A DNA stretch of 64,000 bases from Propionivibrio dicarboxylicus (GTDB lineage: Bacteria > Pseudomonadota > Gammaproteobacteria > Burkholderiales > Rhodocyclaceae), in assembly GCF_900099695.1 (NCBI RefSeq), contig NZ_FNCY01000001.1:372001-436000 (forward strand), written 5' to 3'. How positions within the stretch are numbered: position 1 is the first letter of the stretch; every line of letters begins with the position of its first letter. Position numbers and translations under genes: made by a program. Shown piece by piece: positions 1-7,744 of the stretch. Below the pieces are notes generated by a model. The model was not told the origin of the DNA, made no database searches, and saw only the letters and a list, made by a program, of their open reading frames with translations.

Positions 1-441
1 GAAATAGCGATAGAAAACACGATCCTGCATGCGCAGCTGCCGGATGAAATCGTCGCGCGACGAATTCACGCCGAAGCCGTCGCGGTCGACCAGGAAAATC
101 GACTTGACCTGTGGCAAACCGGCACTGCGCACCTTGAGCAGCAAGCTGACCGGCAGGCTGTTGAGCGACAGGCGCTGGCCGTAGACGTCGTCCATCCGAT
201 CGCGCACGCCGCGCATCATCAGGACGATGCCATCGAAAGCGCGCGTCGTCTGCTCGGACAGCAGTCGCGTCAGGCCGAGCGACTGCTGCTGCGCATGTAC
301 CAGTTCCTTGTGGCGCAGGTCGAAGAGGATCATGGCGGCCGAAATTGCCAGCACAGCGATCATGCCCGACGACAGCAGAACGACCGCGCGTACCGAGGAA
401 ATGCGTCGCCAAGCCGGCGTCTGACGATGGATGGATATCAC
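1..441 (-). CDS. N-terminal part of a membrane-bound sensor protein (cut by window edge)
   Basis: The first 147 codons of a gene that runs off the left end. The GTG start at 441 is chosen because an in-frame TGA lies three codons upstream and a GAGGGG Shine-Dalgarno-like stretch sits just before it. The protein opens with a short basic cytoplasmic stretch (ISIHRQTPAWRR), then one transmembrane segment at about residues 17-38 (VVLLSSGMIAVLAISAAMIL). A periplasmic region follows (HAQQQSLGLTRLLSEQTTRAFDG..., then VKSIFLVDRDGFGVNSSRDD). This helix followed by a 'FLVDRDG' strand is typical of PDC/dCache sensor modules of diguanylate cyclases, histidine kinases and chemoreceptors. The output domain is outside the window, so the class is unknown. 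It is divergent from ccmA and shares a 192-bp intergenic region with it. Confidence 0.75.
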   Translation of the reverse strand, partial: MISIHRQTPAWRRISSVRAVVLLSSGMIAVLAISAAMILFDLRHKELVHAQQQSLGLTRLLSEQTTRAFDGIVLMMRGVRDRMDDVYGQRLSLNSLPVSLLLKVRSAGLPQVKSIFLVDRDGFGVNSSRDDFIRQLRMQDRVFYRYF

Positions 442-562
442 GGCCCCTCATCGGAGAATCGATTTCAAGACATCCCTGACGAACGGCGCTTCGGCCAGAT
501 CAGGATCACTTGTGTTGCGTCATTACAGCAGAATCCGCCGCGCTTATAAAATTCAGTAGAAT

Positions 563-604
563 TTGACTCTTGTCAAACCCCGGCTAAACTCGCTGCCCGA
601 CAAT
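563..604 (+). promoter_or_regulatory. Putative FNR/FixK-type promoter of the ccm operon
   Basis: TTGAC-TCTT-GTCAA at 563-576 is a perfect inverted repeat fitting the core FNR/FixK pattern TTGA-N6-TCAA. Its centre (569.5) lies 41.5 bp before about 611, and a TATAAT-like GACAAT at 599-604 sits where a -10 for that start would be, which is class II activator geometry. An alternative sigma-70 reading is TTGACT (563-568), 16 bp, TAAACT (585-590); in that case the palindrome would overlap the -35. Oxygen control of cytochrome c maturation is established in several proteobacteria; its application here is inference. Confidence 0.5.
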
Positions 605-616
605 ACCTGTTTAGCC
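582..616 (+). other. Inverted repeat in the ccmA leader
   Basis: GGCTAAAC (582-589) and GTTTAGCC (609-616) are perfect 8-bp inverted arms 19 bp apart, ending 17 bp before the ccmA ATG. They could form a leader hairpin or be a second operator. No clear Shine-Dalgarno sequence is visible before ccmA, so a structured leader could matter for translation. Confidence 0.35.
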
Positions 617-633
617 GTATCGCTTCCATCACA

Positions 634-1254
634 ATGCTCGTCGCCTCCCATCTCGAGTGCGTTCGCGGAGAACGCAGTCTGTTCCGGAATCTCGCCTTTC
701 GCCTCGACGAAGGCGAGCTGCTCTATTTGCAAGGCAGGAATGGTTCCGGCAAGACCAGCCTGCTGCGCATGCTGTGCGGACTCCTGCCGCCGGCTGCCGG
801 CGAGATTCGCTGGAAAGGCGAGACGATCGGGCGACTCGGTGAGGATTACCGCCGCGAACTGTGCTTCCTCGGCCACCTCAACGCCATCAAGGAAGAATTG
901 ACGCCGCTCGAAAACCTGCGCGCCTCGGCAAAACTCGCCGACACGCCACTCGACGAGGATCTCGCCCTCGAAGCGCTGGAAACCCTGGGCCTCGCCGGAC
1001 GCGCCGATCTGGCCTGCCGCTATCTGTCGCAAGGCCAGAAACGGCGGGTTGCGCTGGCGCGGCTGGTGCATGAACGCAAGTCGCTTTGGCTGCTCGACGA
1101 GCCCTTCGTCGCGCTCGACACCGCCGCTGTCGAGCTCGTCGCCGGCCTCATCGGTGCCCATCTGCAACGCGGCGGCCTGGCCGTGCTGACCACCCACCAG
1201 CCGGTCAACATTCCGGCCGGAACCGTCCGTCAACTGGTGCTTGGATCATGCTGA
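634..1254 (+). CDS. ccmA: Cytochrome c biogenesis ABC transporter ATP-binding protein CcmA
   Basis: 206-residue ABC ATPase. The Walker A motif GRNGSGKTS is near residue 35, the signature LSQGQKRRVALARL near 130, and the Walker B LWLLDEP near 150. With CcmB (and CcmC/D) it forms the CcmABCD complex, whose ATP hydrolysis releases holo-CcmE carrying heme in the periplasm. First gene of a nine-gene System I operon. Its TGA (1252-1254) overlaps the ccmB start. Length is normal for CcmA. The ATG at 634 is the only sensible start, though no strong ribosome-binding site precedes it. The operon order ABCDEFGHI fixes the assignment. Confidence 0.97.
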   Translation: MLVASHLECVRGERSLFRNLAFRLDEGELLYLQGRNGSGKTSLLRMLCGLLPPAAGEIRWKGETIGRLGEDYRRELCFLGHLNAIKEELTPLENLRASAKLADTPLDEDLALEALETLGLAGRADLACRYLSQGQKRRVALARLVHERKSLWLLDEPFVALDTAAVELVAGLIGAHLQRGGLAVLTTHQPVNIPAGTVRQLVLGSC

Positions 1255-1916
1255 ACGCCGTCTTCTCGCTGATCGCCCGCGACCTGCGGCTCGGCATGCG
1301 CCGGCAGGCCGACATCGCTTCGGTGCTGTTTTTCTTCATCATCGTCGTCAGTCTGTTCCCGCTCGGCATCGGACCGGAGCCCGACCAGTTGCGGCGGCTG
1401 GCGCCCGGTATCCTCTGGGTCGCGGCCCTGCTCGCCACGATGCTGTCGTTGCCGCGCCTGTTCGCCGACGATCACCGCGACGGCACGCTCGAACAGCTGG
1501 CGCTTTCGCCGCAACCGCTCGGCCTCATCGTGCTTGGCAAGGTCGCCGCACACTGGCTCGTTTCCGGGCTGCCGCTGACGCTGCTGGCGCCGGTACTCGG
1601 CCTGCAGTTCGACCTGTCGAGCGAGGCCTTGCAGGCGCTCACCCTGTCGCTGCTGATCGGTACGCCGGCGCTGTCCGGCATCGGCGCCATCGGCGCGGCG
1701 CTGACGCTCGGCGTGCGCGGCGGCGGCGTCCTGCTCTCGCTGCTGATTCTGCCGCTATATATTCCGGTGCTAATATTCGGGGCCGGCGCCGTCGAGGCCA
1801 CCGTCACCGGGGTCGGCGCCCAGGCGCATCTGTCGCTGCTCGGCGCGCTGACGCTGGCCGGCGTCTTTTTCGCCCCCTGGCCCACCGCAGCCGCGCTGCG
1901 CATCGCTTTGGAGTAA
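1248..1916 (+). CDS. ccmB: Heme exporter protein CcmB
   Basis: 222-residue integral membrane protein with about six hydrophobic segments, the membrane partner of the CcmA ATPase. The start is the ATG at 1248 (MLNAVFSLIARDLRLG), overlapping the last codons of ccmA. The reading frame is open further upstream inside ccmA, but that extension has no family counterpart. The N-terminal amphipathic 'ARDLRLGMRR' and the 'DGTLEQLALSP' loop are typical of CcmB. Translation is probably coupled to ccmA. It acts in the inner membrane during release of heme-loaded CcmE. Confidence 0.95.
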   Translation: MLNAVFSLIARDLRLGMRRQADIASVLFFFIIVVSLFPLGIGPEPDQLRRLAPGILWVAALLATMLSLPRLFADDHRDGTLEQLALSPQPLGLIVLGKVAAHWLVSGLPLTLLAPVLGLQFDLSSEALQALTLSLLIGTPALSGIGAIGAALTLGVRGGGVLLSLLILPLYIPVLIFGAGAVEATVTGVGAQAHLSLLGALTLAGVFFAPWPTAAALRIALE

Positions 1917-1924
1917 TTCAGCCC

Positions 1925-2668
1925 ATGTCAAAAGGCTTCAACTGGTACCATTTTTCGAGCCCGCAAACCTTCTATCCGCTCGCCGGCAAGATGATTCCCT
2001 GGTTCTGGGCGCTCGCCGCACTGTTCGGCATCGCCGGCCTGATCGTCGGCTTCCTTATCGCACCGACCGACGCGCAGCAGGGTGAGGGGTATCGCATCAT
2101 CTTCCTGCACGTGCCGGCTTCGTGGATGTCGATGTTCATCTACCTGGTCATGGCCTTCTGGGCAGCGCTCGGACTCGCGTTCAACTTCCGCCTGTCGGCG
2201 ATGATGGCGCAGGCGCTGGCCCCGACCGGCGCACTGTTCGCCTTTCTTTCGCTGTGGACCGGCGCGCTCTGGGGCAAACCGATGTGGGGCGCCTGGTGGG
2301 TGTGGGATGCGCGACTCACCTCGGAGCTGATCCTGCTCTTCCTCTATGTCGGCTTCATCGCCTTGCAGGCATCGATCGACGATCCGCGCCGCGCCGACAA
2401 GGCCGGGGCGATCCTGGCGCTGGTCGGCGTCGTCAACGTGCCGATCATCTATTTCTCGGTCAAGTGGTGGAACACGCTGCATCAGGGCTCGACCGTCAAT
2501 ATTGCCAAGTCGTCGATGGCCAAGGTCATGCTCGTCGGCATGCTGCTCTGCGCACTGGCTTGCTGGATGTATGCCATCGCCGTGGCGCTGATGCGCGTGC
2601 GCAAGATCGTGCTTGAACGCGAACGCCATACCGAGTGGGTCAAGGCCGAACTCGCCCAGGAGAAGTGA
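1925..2668 (+). CDS. ccmC: Heme handling protein CcmC
   Basis: 247-residue polytopic membrane protein of the heme handling protein family. It contains the tryptophan-rich WWD segment (GAWWVWDARLTSELIL) preceded by WGKPMWG, and a histidine in each flanking loop (FLHVPASWMS and WWNTLHQGS) as expected for heme axial ligands. CcmC loads heme on to the histidine of CcmE. The start is the ATG at 1925 (MSKGFNWYHFSSP), eight bases after the ccmB stop; the frame is open upstream only as a shadow of ccmB. Confidence 0.96.
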   Translation: MSKGFNWYHFSSPQTFYPLAGKMIPWFWALAALFGIAGLIVGFLIAPTDAQQGEGYRIIFLHVPASWMSMFIYLVMAFWAALGLAFNFRLSAMMAQALAPTGALFAFLSLWTGALWGKPMWGAWWVWDARLTSELILLFLYVGFIALQASIDDPRRADKAGAILALVGVVNVPIIYFSVKWWNTLHQGSTVNIAKSSMAKVMLVGMLLCALACWMYAIAVALMRVRKIVLERERHTEWVKAELAQEK

Positions 2669-2670
2669 GC

Positions 2671-2874
2671 ATGTACTGGAACAGCCTTTCCGATTTTCTT
2701 GCCATGGGAACCCATGGTCTCTACGTCTGGGGATCGTTCATCGTCATGGCGCTCGTCATGATTCTGGAACCGGTCCTGCTCGTCCGCGGTCGCAAGCAAC
2801 TGATCGACCGTCTGCGCCGGCAACTGCGCGCAGAAAAACTCGACCCCGCCGCTTCACGTGAGGAAAGCCATTGA
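2671..2874 (+). CDS. ccmD: Heme exporter subunit CcmD
   Basis: 67-residue small membrane protein. One N-terminal transmembrane helix ([22 protein letters not shown]) is followed by a basic cytoplasmic tail ([18 protein letters not shown]), the standard CcmD plan. The ATG at 2671 follows a good AGGAG site (AGGAGAAGTGAGC). CcmD stabilises the CcmABC-CcmE complex. The stop codon overlaps the TTG start of ccmE. Confidence 0.93.
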   Translation: MYWNSLSDFLAMGTHGLYVWGSFIVMALVMILEPVLLVRGRKQLIDRLRRQLRAEKLDPAASREESH

Positions 2875-3338
2875 AAACCCGCCATAAACGTCTGCTGCTC
2901 ATCGCTGTCGGACTCGTCATCCTCGGACTCGTCGCCGCCCTGGTGCTGAACGCCTTCCGCAGTAACCTCGTCTTCTTTTTCTCGCCGACTCAGGTCGCCA
3001 CCGGCGAAGCGCCGAAAGGCAAGGCTTTCCGCATCGGCGGACTGGTCAAGGAAGGATCGCTGCACCGCGAGGCCGACGGCGTCACCATCGCCTTTGTCAT
3101 GACCGACACGGCCCATGACATGCCGGTGCGCTACAAGGGCATCCTGCCCGACCTCTTCAAGGAGGGCAAAGGCGCCGTCGCCCAGGGCAAGCTCGGCGAC
3201 GACGGCCTGTTCACTGCCTCCGAGGTGCTGGCCAAGCACGACGAAAACTACATGCCGCCGGAAGCCGCCAAGGCCGTCGGCGACGCCCAGGCCAACAAGG
3301 CCATGATCGAGGCCACGGCCAAAACGGTGAAGCAATGA
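2871..3338 (+). CDS. ccmE: Periplasmic heme chaperone CcmE
   Basis: 155 residues. A signal anchor at about 8-29 ([19 protein letters not shown]) is followed by an OB-fold domain. The motif [13 protein letters not shown] near residue 125 contains the histidine that binds heme covalently and the Tyr four residues later that supports it. CcmE accepts heme from CcmC and delivers it to CcmF/H. The start is TTG at 2871, within TTGA overlapping the ccmD stop. A TTG start is unusual but is the only one consistent with a full-length anchor. Confidence 0.95.
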   Translation: MKTRHKRLLLIAVGLVILGLVAALVLNAFRSNLVFFFSPTQVATGEAPKGKAFRIGGLVKEGSLHREADGVTIAFVMTDTAHDMPVRYKGILPDLFKEGKGAVAQGKLGDDGLFTASEVLAKHDENYMPPEAAKAVGDAQANKAMIEATAKTVKQ

Positions 3339-5293
3339 TTCCTGAACTCGGACACTACGCCCTGATCCTGGCGCTGTGCGTCGCCCTGGCCCAGGGCATC
3401 CTGCCGCTGGTCGGCGCGCATCGCGGCCTGGCGGCCTGGACTGCCTTCGCCCGCCCGGCCGCCTGGACGCAGGCGCTGCTGCTCGCCGCGGCATTCGTTT
3501 GCCTGACCACGGCCTTCATCCAGAACGATTTCACCGTCGCCTACGTCGCCCAGCATTCCAATACCCAGTTGCCACTGCAATACCGCATCGCCGGCGTCTG
3601 GGGCGGGCACGAAGGTTCGCTGCTGCTGTGGATCTTCATGCTCGGGCTGTGGGCGCTCGCCGTTGCAGTGTTTTCGCGCCGCCTGCCCGAGCCAATGATT
3701 GCACGTGTAATCGGTGTGCTCGGCCTCGTCACCGCCGGCCTGCTGCTCTTCGTGCTGCTCACCTCGAACCCGTTCGAGCGCCTGCTGCCCGGCGCTCCCG
3801 AAGGCCGCGACCTCAACCCGCTGCTGCAGGACCCCGGTCTCGTCATCCATCCGCCGATGCTGTACATGGGCTATGTCGGCTTCTCGGTCGCCTATGCCTT
3901 CGCCGTCACGGCGCTGCTCTCGGGCCAACTCGACGCCGCCTGGGCGCGCTGGTCGCGCCCCTGGACGATCGCCGCCTGGATTTTCCTCACGCTCGGCATC
4001 GCCCTCGGTTCCTGGTGGGCGTATTACGAACTCGGCTGGGGCGGCTGGTGGTTCTGGGACCCGGTCGAAAATGCATCCTTCATGCCCTGGCTGGTCGGCA
4101 CGGCGCTGGTGCACTCGCTTGCCGTCACCGAAAAGCGCGGCAGCTTCAAGAACTGGACCGTGCTGCTGGCGATCGCCGCCTTCTCGCTCTCGCTGCTCGG
4201 CACCTTCCTCGTCCGTTCCGGCGTCCTGACCTCCGTCCACGCCTTCGCCACCGATCCGCGTCGCGGCATCTTCATCCTCGCGCTGCTCGTCATCGTCATC
4301 GGCACCTCGCTGGCGCTGTTCGCCTGGCGTGCACCGAAAGTAGGCCTCGGCGGACGCTTCGGACTCTTTTCGCGCGAGTCCTTGCTGCTCACCAACAATG
4401 TGCTGCTCGCCGTCGCTTGCGGCTCGGTCCTGCTCGGCACGCTCTATCCGCTGCTGATCGACGCACTCGGTATGGGCAAGCTGTCAGTCGGCCCACCCTA
4501 TTTCGACTCGGTCTTCGCACCGCTGATGATCCCGGCCCTCTTCCTGATCGGCGTCGCTCCCTTCGCCCGCTGGAAACAGGCAAGCCCGGCCGAACTCGCC
4601 CGCCTGCTGCGCTGGGCCTTCGGCGCCGCCGCACTGGTCGGACTGCTGGCGCCGCTGCTCGGCGGCGAGTGGAAACCGCTGGTCGCGCTGAGCCTGGTGC
4701 TCGCCGTCTGGATCATCGTCACCGCCGCGCTCAACATCGCCCAGCGCATGCGCGCCACCGGCAAGTCGCTGTTCGCCCAACCGGCCAGCTTCCTCGGCAT
4801 GCACCTCGCCCACGTCGGAGTCGCCGCCTTCGTCATCGGCGTCGCGGCGGTGAACGGCTACCAGGCCGAGAAGGACGTCAAGATGGCACCCGGCGACACG
4901 GTGACGCTCTCCGGCTACACCTTCCGCTTCAACGGCATCCGTGAAGAAAAGGGACCGAACTATCAGGCGCTCGTCGGCGACGTCGATCTGCAGAAGGACG
5001 GCAAGACGCTGCGCAAGCTGTCGCCGGAAAAACGCATTTACCCGACCTTCGGCATGCCGATGACCGAAGCCGCGATCGACGCGGGATTCCTGCGTGACGT
5101 CTACGTCTCGCTCGGCGAACCGATCGATCGCGCCAAAGTCGACGGCGAGTGGGTGGTGCGGGTGTATCACAAGCCCTTCGTCGACTGGATCTGGGGCGGC
5201 TGCCTGCTGATGGCGCTCGGCGGCCTGCTCGCCATGAGCGACCGTCGCTATCGCCTGAACCGTGCCGAAGCCGCCAAGGAGTCCGCCGCATGA
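3335..5293 (+). CDS. ccmF: Heme lyase subunit CcmF
   Basis: 652-residue polytopic membrane protein, normal length for CcmF. The WWD domain ([19 protein letters not shown]) lies near residue 235, with histidines in flanking loops such as [14 protein letters not shown]. The C-terminal third has the large periplasmic loop seen in CcmF ([14 protein letters not shown]..., EKRIYP). Together with CcmH/I it ligates heme to the CXXCH motif of apocytochromes c. The start ATGA overlaps the ccmE stop, so translation is probably coupled. Confidence 0.97.
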   Translation: MIPELGHYALILALCVALAQGILPLVGAHRGLAAWTAFARPAAWTQALLLAAAFVCLTTAFIQNDFTVAYVAQHSNTQLPLQYRIAGVWGGHEGSLLLWIFMLGLWALAVAVFSRRLPEPMIARVIGVLGLVTAGLLLFVLLTSNPFERLLPGAPEGRDLNPLLQDPGLVIHPPMLYMGYVGFSVAYAFAVTALLSGQLDAAWARWSRPWTIAAWIFLTLGIALGSWWAYYELGWGGWWFWDPVENASFMPWLVGTALVHSLAVTEKRGSFKNWTVLLAIAAFSLSLLGTFLVRSGVLTSVHAFATDPRRGIFILALLVIVIGTSLALFAWRAPKVGLGGRFGLFSRESLLLTNNVLLAVACGSVLLGTLYPLLIDALGMGKLSVGPPYFDSVFAPLMIPALFLIGVAPFARWKQASPAELARLLRWAFGAAALVGLLAPLLGGEWKPLVALSLVLAVWIIVTAALNIAQRMRATGKSLFAQPASFLGMHLAHVGVAAFVIGVAAVNGYQAEKDVKMAPGDTVTLSGYTFRFNGIREEKGPNYQALVGDVDLQKDGKTLRKLSPEKRIYPTFGMPMTEAAIDAGFLRDVYVSLGEPIDRAKVDGEWVVRVYHKPFVDWIWGGCLLMALGGLLAMSDRRYRLNRAEAAKESAA

Positions 5294-5871
5294 ACCGTTT
5301 TCTCTGGCCGCTCGTCGGCTTCGTCGTGCTCGTCGGTTTTCTTGCCGTCGGCCTCAACCTCAATCCGCGCGAAGTACCGTCGCCGCTGATCGGCAAACCG
5401 GCACCGGCGTTCGCGCTGCCGCAGCTCGGCAGCGACAAGACCTTCTCGCCGCAGGACATGCAAGGCAAAGTGTGGCTGCTCAACGTCTGGTCGACCTGGT
5501 GCGTCTCCTGCCGCCAGGAACATCCGATGCTCGTCGAAATGTCGAAGAACAAAGCGGTCACGCTGATCGGCCTCAATTACAAGGAAATCCGCGGCGACGC
5601 CAATTACGACATCGCCAAGATCTCGCCCGAATCGGAAAAAGGCATGGCGACCGAGCGCGCCAACGCCTGGCTCCGCCGTCACGGCGATCCCTATGCCTTG
5701 TCGATCCTCGATCTCGACGGCCGTGTCGGCATCGACTACGGCGTCTATGGCGTGCCCGAAACCTATGTCATCGACAAGGCCGGCATCATCCGCTTCAAGC
5801 ACATCGGCCCGATCTCGCCCGATGTTTTCTCCGGCAAGATCCTGCCGCTGGTAGGGGAACTCAACAAATGA
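5290..5871 (+). CDS. ccmG: Thiol:disulfide interchange protein CcmG/DsbE
   Basis: 193-residue membrane-anchored periplasmic thioredoxin. An N-terminal anchor (FLWPLVGFVVLVGFLAVGL) precedes a TlpA/DsbE-like domain with the redox motif WCVSC and a cis-proline segment near GVPETYVID. It keeps the apocytochrome CXXCH cysteines or CcmH reduced. The start is the ATG at 5290, overlapping the ccmF TGA. The frame extends upstream within ccmF without family support and was trimmed. Confidence 0.95.
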   Translation: MNRFLWPLVGFVVLVGFLAVGLNLNPREVPSPLIGKPAPAFALPQLGSDKTFSPQDMQGKVWLLNVWSTWCVSCRQEHPMLVEMSKNKAVTLIGLNYKEIRGDANYDIAKISPESEKGMATERANAWLRRHGDPYALSILDLDGRVGIDYGVYGVPETYVIDKAGIIRFKHIGPISPDVFSGKILPLVGELNK

Positions 5872-6353
5872 ACCGTTTGAAATTCTGGTGCGCCGCCCTG
5901 CTGTGCGCCATGAGCCTGACACAGGCCCTGCACGCGAAAGAAGCGGCACCGGTCGCTGAAAACGAAGCCGCCGAAAAGCGGCTGGTGGCCATTTCCTCCG
6001 AGTTGCGCTGCCTCGTCTGCCAGAACGAGTCGCTGGCCGGCTCGCAGGCCGAACTCGCCAATGATCTGCGCCGCGAAATCCGCACGATGATCGAAGCCGG
6101 CAAGAGCGACGGCGAAATCATGGACTTCATGGTCAGCCGCTACGGCGATTTCGTCCGTTACCGCCCGCCGCTCAAAGGCACGACACTGCTGCTGTGGTTC
6201 GGACCCGTGCTGCTGCTGGTCGGCGGACTCGGTGGTCTGTTCGTCTTCCTCCGCCGACGGACGCGCCGCATCGACGACGCGCCGCTCAGCGCCGCCGAGC
6301 AGCGTCAGGCCGAGCAGCTGCTTAAAGATGCCGGAAACGGAAAAGCATCATGA
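5868..6353 (+). CDS. ccmH: Cytochrome c maturation thioreductase CcmH (CycL)
   Basis: 161 residues. A signal peptide (FWCAALLCAMSLTQALHA) is followed by the family motif LRCLVCQN near residue 47, a three-helix domain (ANDLRREIRTMIEAGKSDGEI, MVSRYGDFVRYRPP) and a C-terminal transmembrane helix (LLLWFGPVLLLVGGLGGLFVFL). This is the short CcmH form; the TPR part is the separate ccmI gene next door. It acts as a periplasmic thiol reductant for apocytochrome c. ATGA overlaps with ccmG and with ccmI. Confidence 0.95.
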   Translation: MNRLKFWCAALLCAMSLTQALHAKEAAPVAENEAAEKRLVAISSELRCLVCQNESLAGSQAELANDLRREIRTMIEAGKSDGEIMDFMVSRYGDFVRYRPPLKGTTLLLWFGPVLLLVGGLGGLFVFLRRRTRRIDDAPLSAAEQRQAEQLLKDAGNGKAS

Positions 6354-7591
6354 GCGCGCCTCTCCAGTTCATCCTCGCCGCGACGCTGCTGACGCTGGTC
6401 GCCCTCGCCCTCCTGCTGAGCCCGTGGTGGCGAAAGGGCCGGGACGCCCATTCGGTCGACCGTCGGCAGGCCAACCTCGACATCTTCCGCGATCAATTGC
6501 AGGAACTCGAACGCACGCGCGATGAGGGCTTGCTGACCGTCGAAGACTTCGACCAGGCCAAGCGCGAACTGCAGCGCCGCCTGCTCGAGGAAACCGACGC
6601 AGCGCCGACGCCCACCATCGCCAAGGCGCGCATGAGTGGACGCAACGCGCTCCTGCTCGGACTGACGCTCGTGCTGGCCGCCGTGTTCGGCTACTGGCAA
6701 CTCGGCAATCCGCAAGCACTCGAGCCGCCGCAGGTGCGCGCGCATGCCCAGGCGCAGGAACTCGACGCCATGCTGAACCGGCTGGTCGAACGCCTGAAGG
6801 CCAACCCCGACGACACCAAGGGCTGGATCATGCTCGCCCGCTCCTACAAGTCACTCAGCCGCTTCGCCGAGGCGGCCGACGCCTACGCACGCGGCGCCGC
6901 GGCAATTGAAGGGGACGCCTATCTGCTCGCCGACTACGCCGAAACGCTGTTACAGGCCAATGGCGGGGCCTTCAACGAGAAGACCGACGCACTGATCGCC
7001 AAAGCGCTCAAGATCGACCCGAACGGCATGCTGGCATTGTTCCTCGCCGGCCATTCGGCCAACGAACGCGGAAACTTCCGCGCCGCCGTCGATTACTGGG
7101 AACGGCTGCTGCCGCAACTCGACGCTGGAGGCGAGGACGCCGAAGCCGTCGAAGCCGCGATCGAAAAAGCCCGAGCGGCTGCGGGTATCCAGGGCAAGCC
7201 GGCCGCGAAGAAGGAGGCCACGCAAACGCCTGCCAGCGCGCCGGCCAAGGGCGCGATTGAGGGCGAGGTCGTTCTGAGCGGAAAGCTCATCGCCAAGGCA
7301 CAGCCCGAAGACACGCTCTACGTGTTCGCTCGCCCCGCCGAAGGCTCACGCATGCCGCTCGCCGTCATCCGTGCGCGTGCATCCGACCTGCCGCTGAAAT
7401 TCCGCCTGGACGACAGCAACAGTCTGCCCGGCGGCCAAAAGCTGTCGACGACGCAAAGCGTCGTCCTCGAGGCACGCGTGACCAAGGGCGGCATCGCCCA
7501 GAGCAGCCCGGGCGACCTCATCGGTACCCTCAAGAGCGTCAAGCCGGGCAGCAAGAACCAGCGTCTGGTGATCGACCAGGTACAACCCTGA
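6350..7591 (+). CDS. ccmI: Cytochrome c biogenesis protein CcmI (CycH), TPR chaperone
   Basis: 413 residues. Two N-terminal transmembrane helices (FILAATLLTLVALALLL near 7-25 and NALLLGLTLVLAAVFGYW near 103-120) enclose a cytoplasmic leucine-zipper-like loop. A periplasmic TPR domain follows (GWIMLARSYKSLSRFAEAADAYARGAAA; LALFLAGHSANERGNFRAAVDYW), then a C-terminal beta-rich domain. It recruits apocytochrome c C-termini to the CcmF/H ligase. Last gene of the operon, followed by a terminator at 7634. Confidence 0.93.
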   Translation: MSAPLQFILAATLLTLVALALLLSPWWRKGRDAHSVDRRQANLDIFRDQLQELERTRDEGLLTVEDFDQAKRELQRRLLEETDAAPTPTIAKARMSGRNALLLGLTLVLAAVFGYWQLGNPQALEPPQVRAHAQAQELDAMLNRLVERLKANPDDTKGWIMLARSYKSLSRFAEAADAYARGAAAIEGDAYLLADYAETLLQANGGAFNEKTDALIAKALKIDPNGMLALFLAGHSANERGNFRAAVDYWERLLPQLDAGGEDAEAVEAAIEKARAAAGIQGKPAAKKEATQTPASAPAKGAIEGEVVLSGKLIAKAQPEDTLYVFARPAEGSRMPLAVIRARASDLPLKFRLDDSNSLPGGQKLSTTQSVVLEARVTKGGIAQSSPGDLIGTLKSVKPGSKNQRLVIDQVQP

Positions 7592-7633
7592 GATCGCATC
7601 GACGGGACGCACCAGAACCGACCTCACAGAAAC

Positions 7634-7662
7634 GAGCCGCCATCGCGCGGCTCTTTCTTTGT
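7634..7662 (+). terminator. Rho-independent terminator of the ccm operon
   Basis: GAGCCGC (7634-7640) and GCGGCTC (7647-7653) form a 7-bp GC-rich stem with a 6-nt loop, followed by TTTCTTTGTT. It lies 42 bp after the ccmI stop. Confidence 0.85.
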
Positions 7663-7690
7663 TAGCCCGGTCGGCTCATCGGTCGGACAT

Positions 7691-7719
7691 AAAAAAGCCA
7701 CCCCAAGCTGCGGGGTGGC
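7691..7719 (-). terminator. Rho-independent terminator of the malic enzyme gene
   Basis: GCCACCCC (7697-7704) pairs with GGGGTGGC (7712-7719) around a 7-nt loop. Read on the minus strand the hairpin is followed by a run of six T (7696-7691). It lies just downstream of the malic enzyme stop. Confidence 0.85.
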
Positions 7720-7744
7720 GAATGATGGAACCGTTAAAGGCGGA

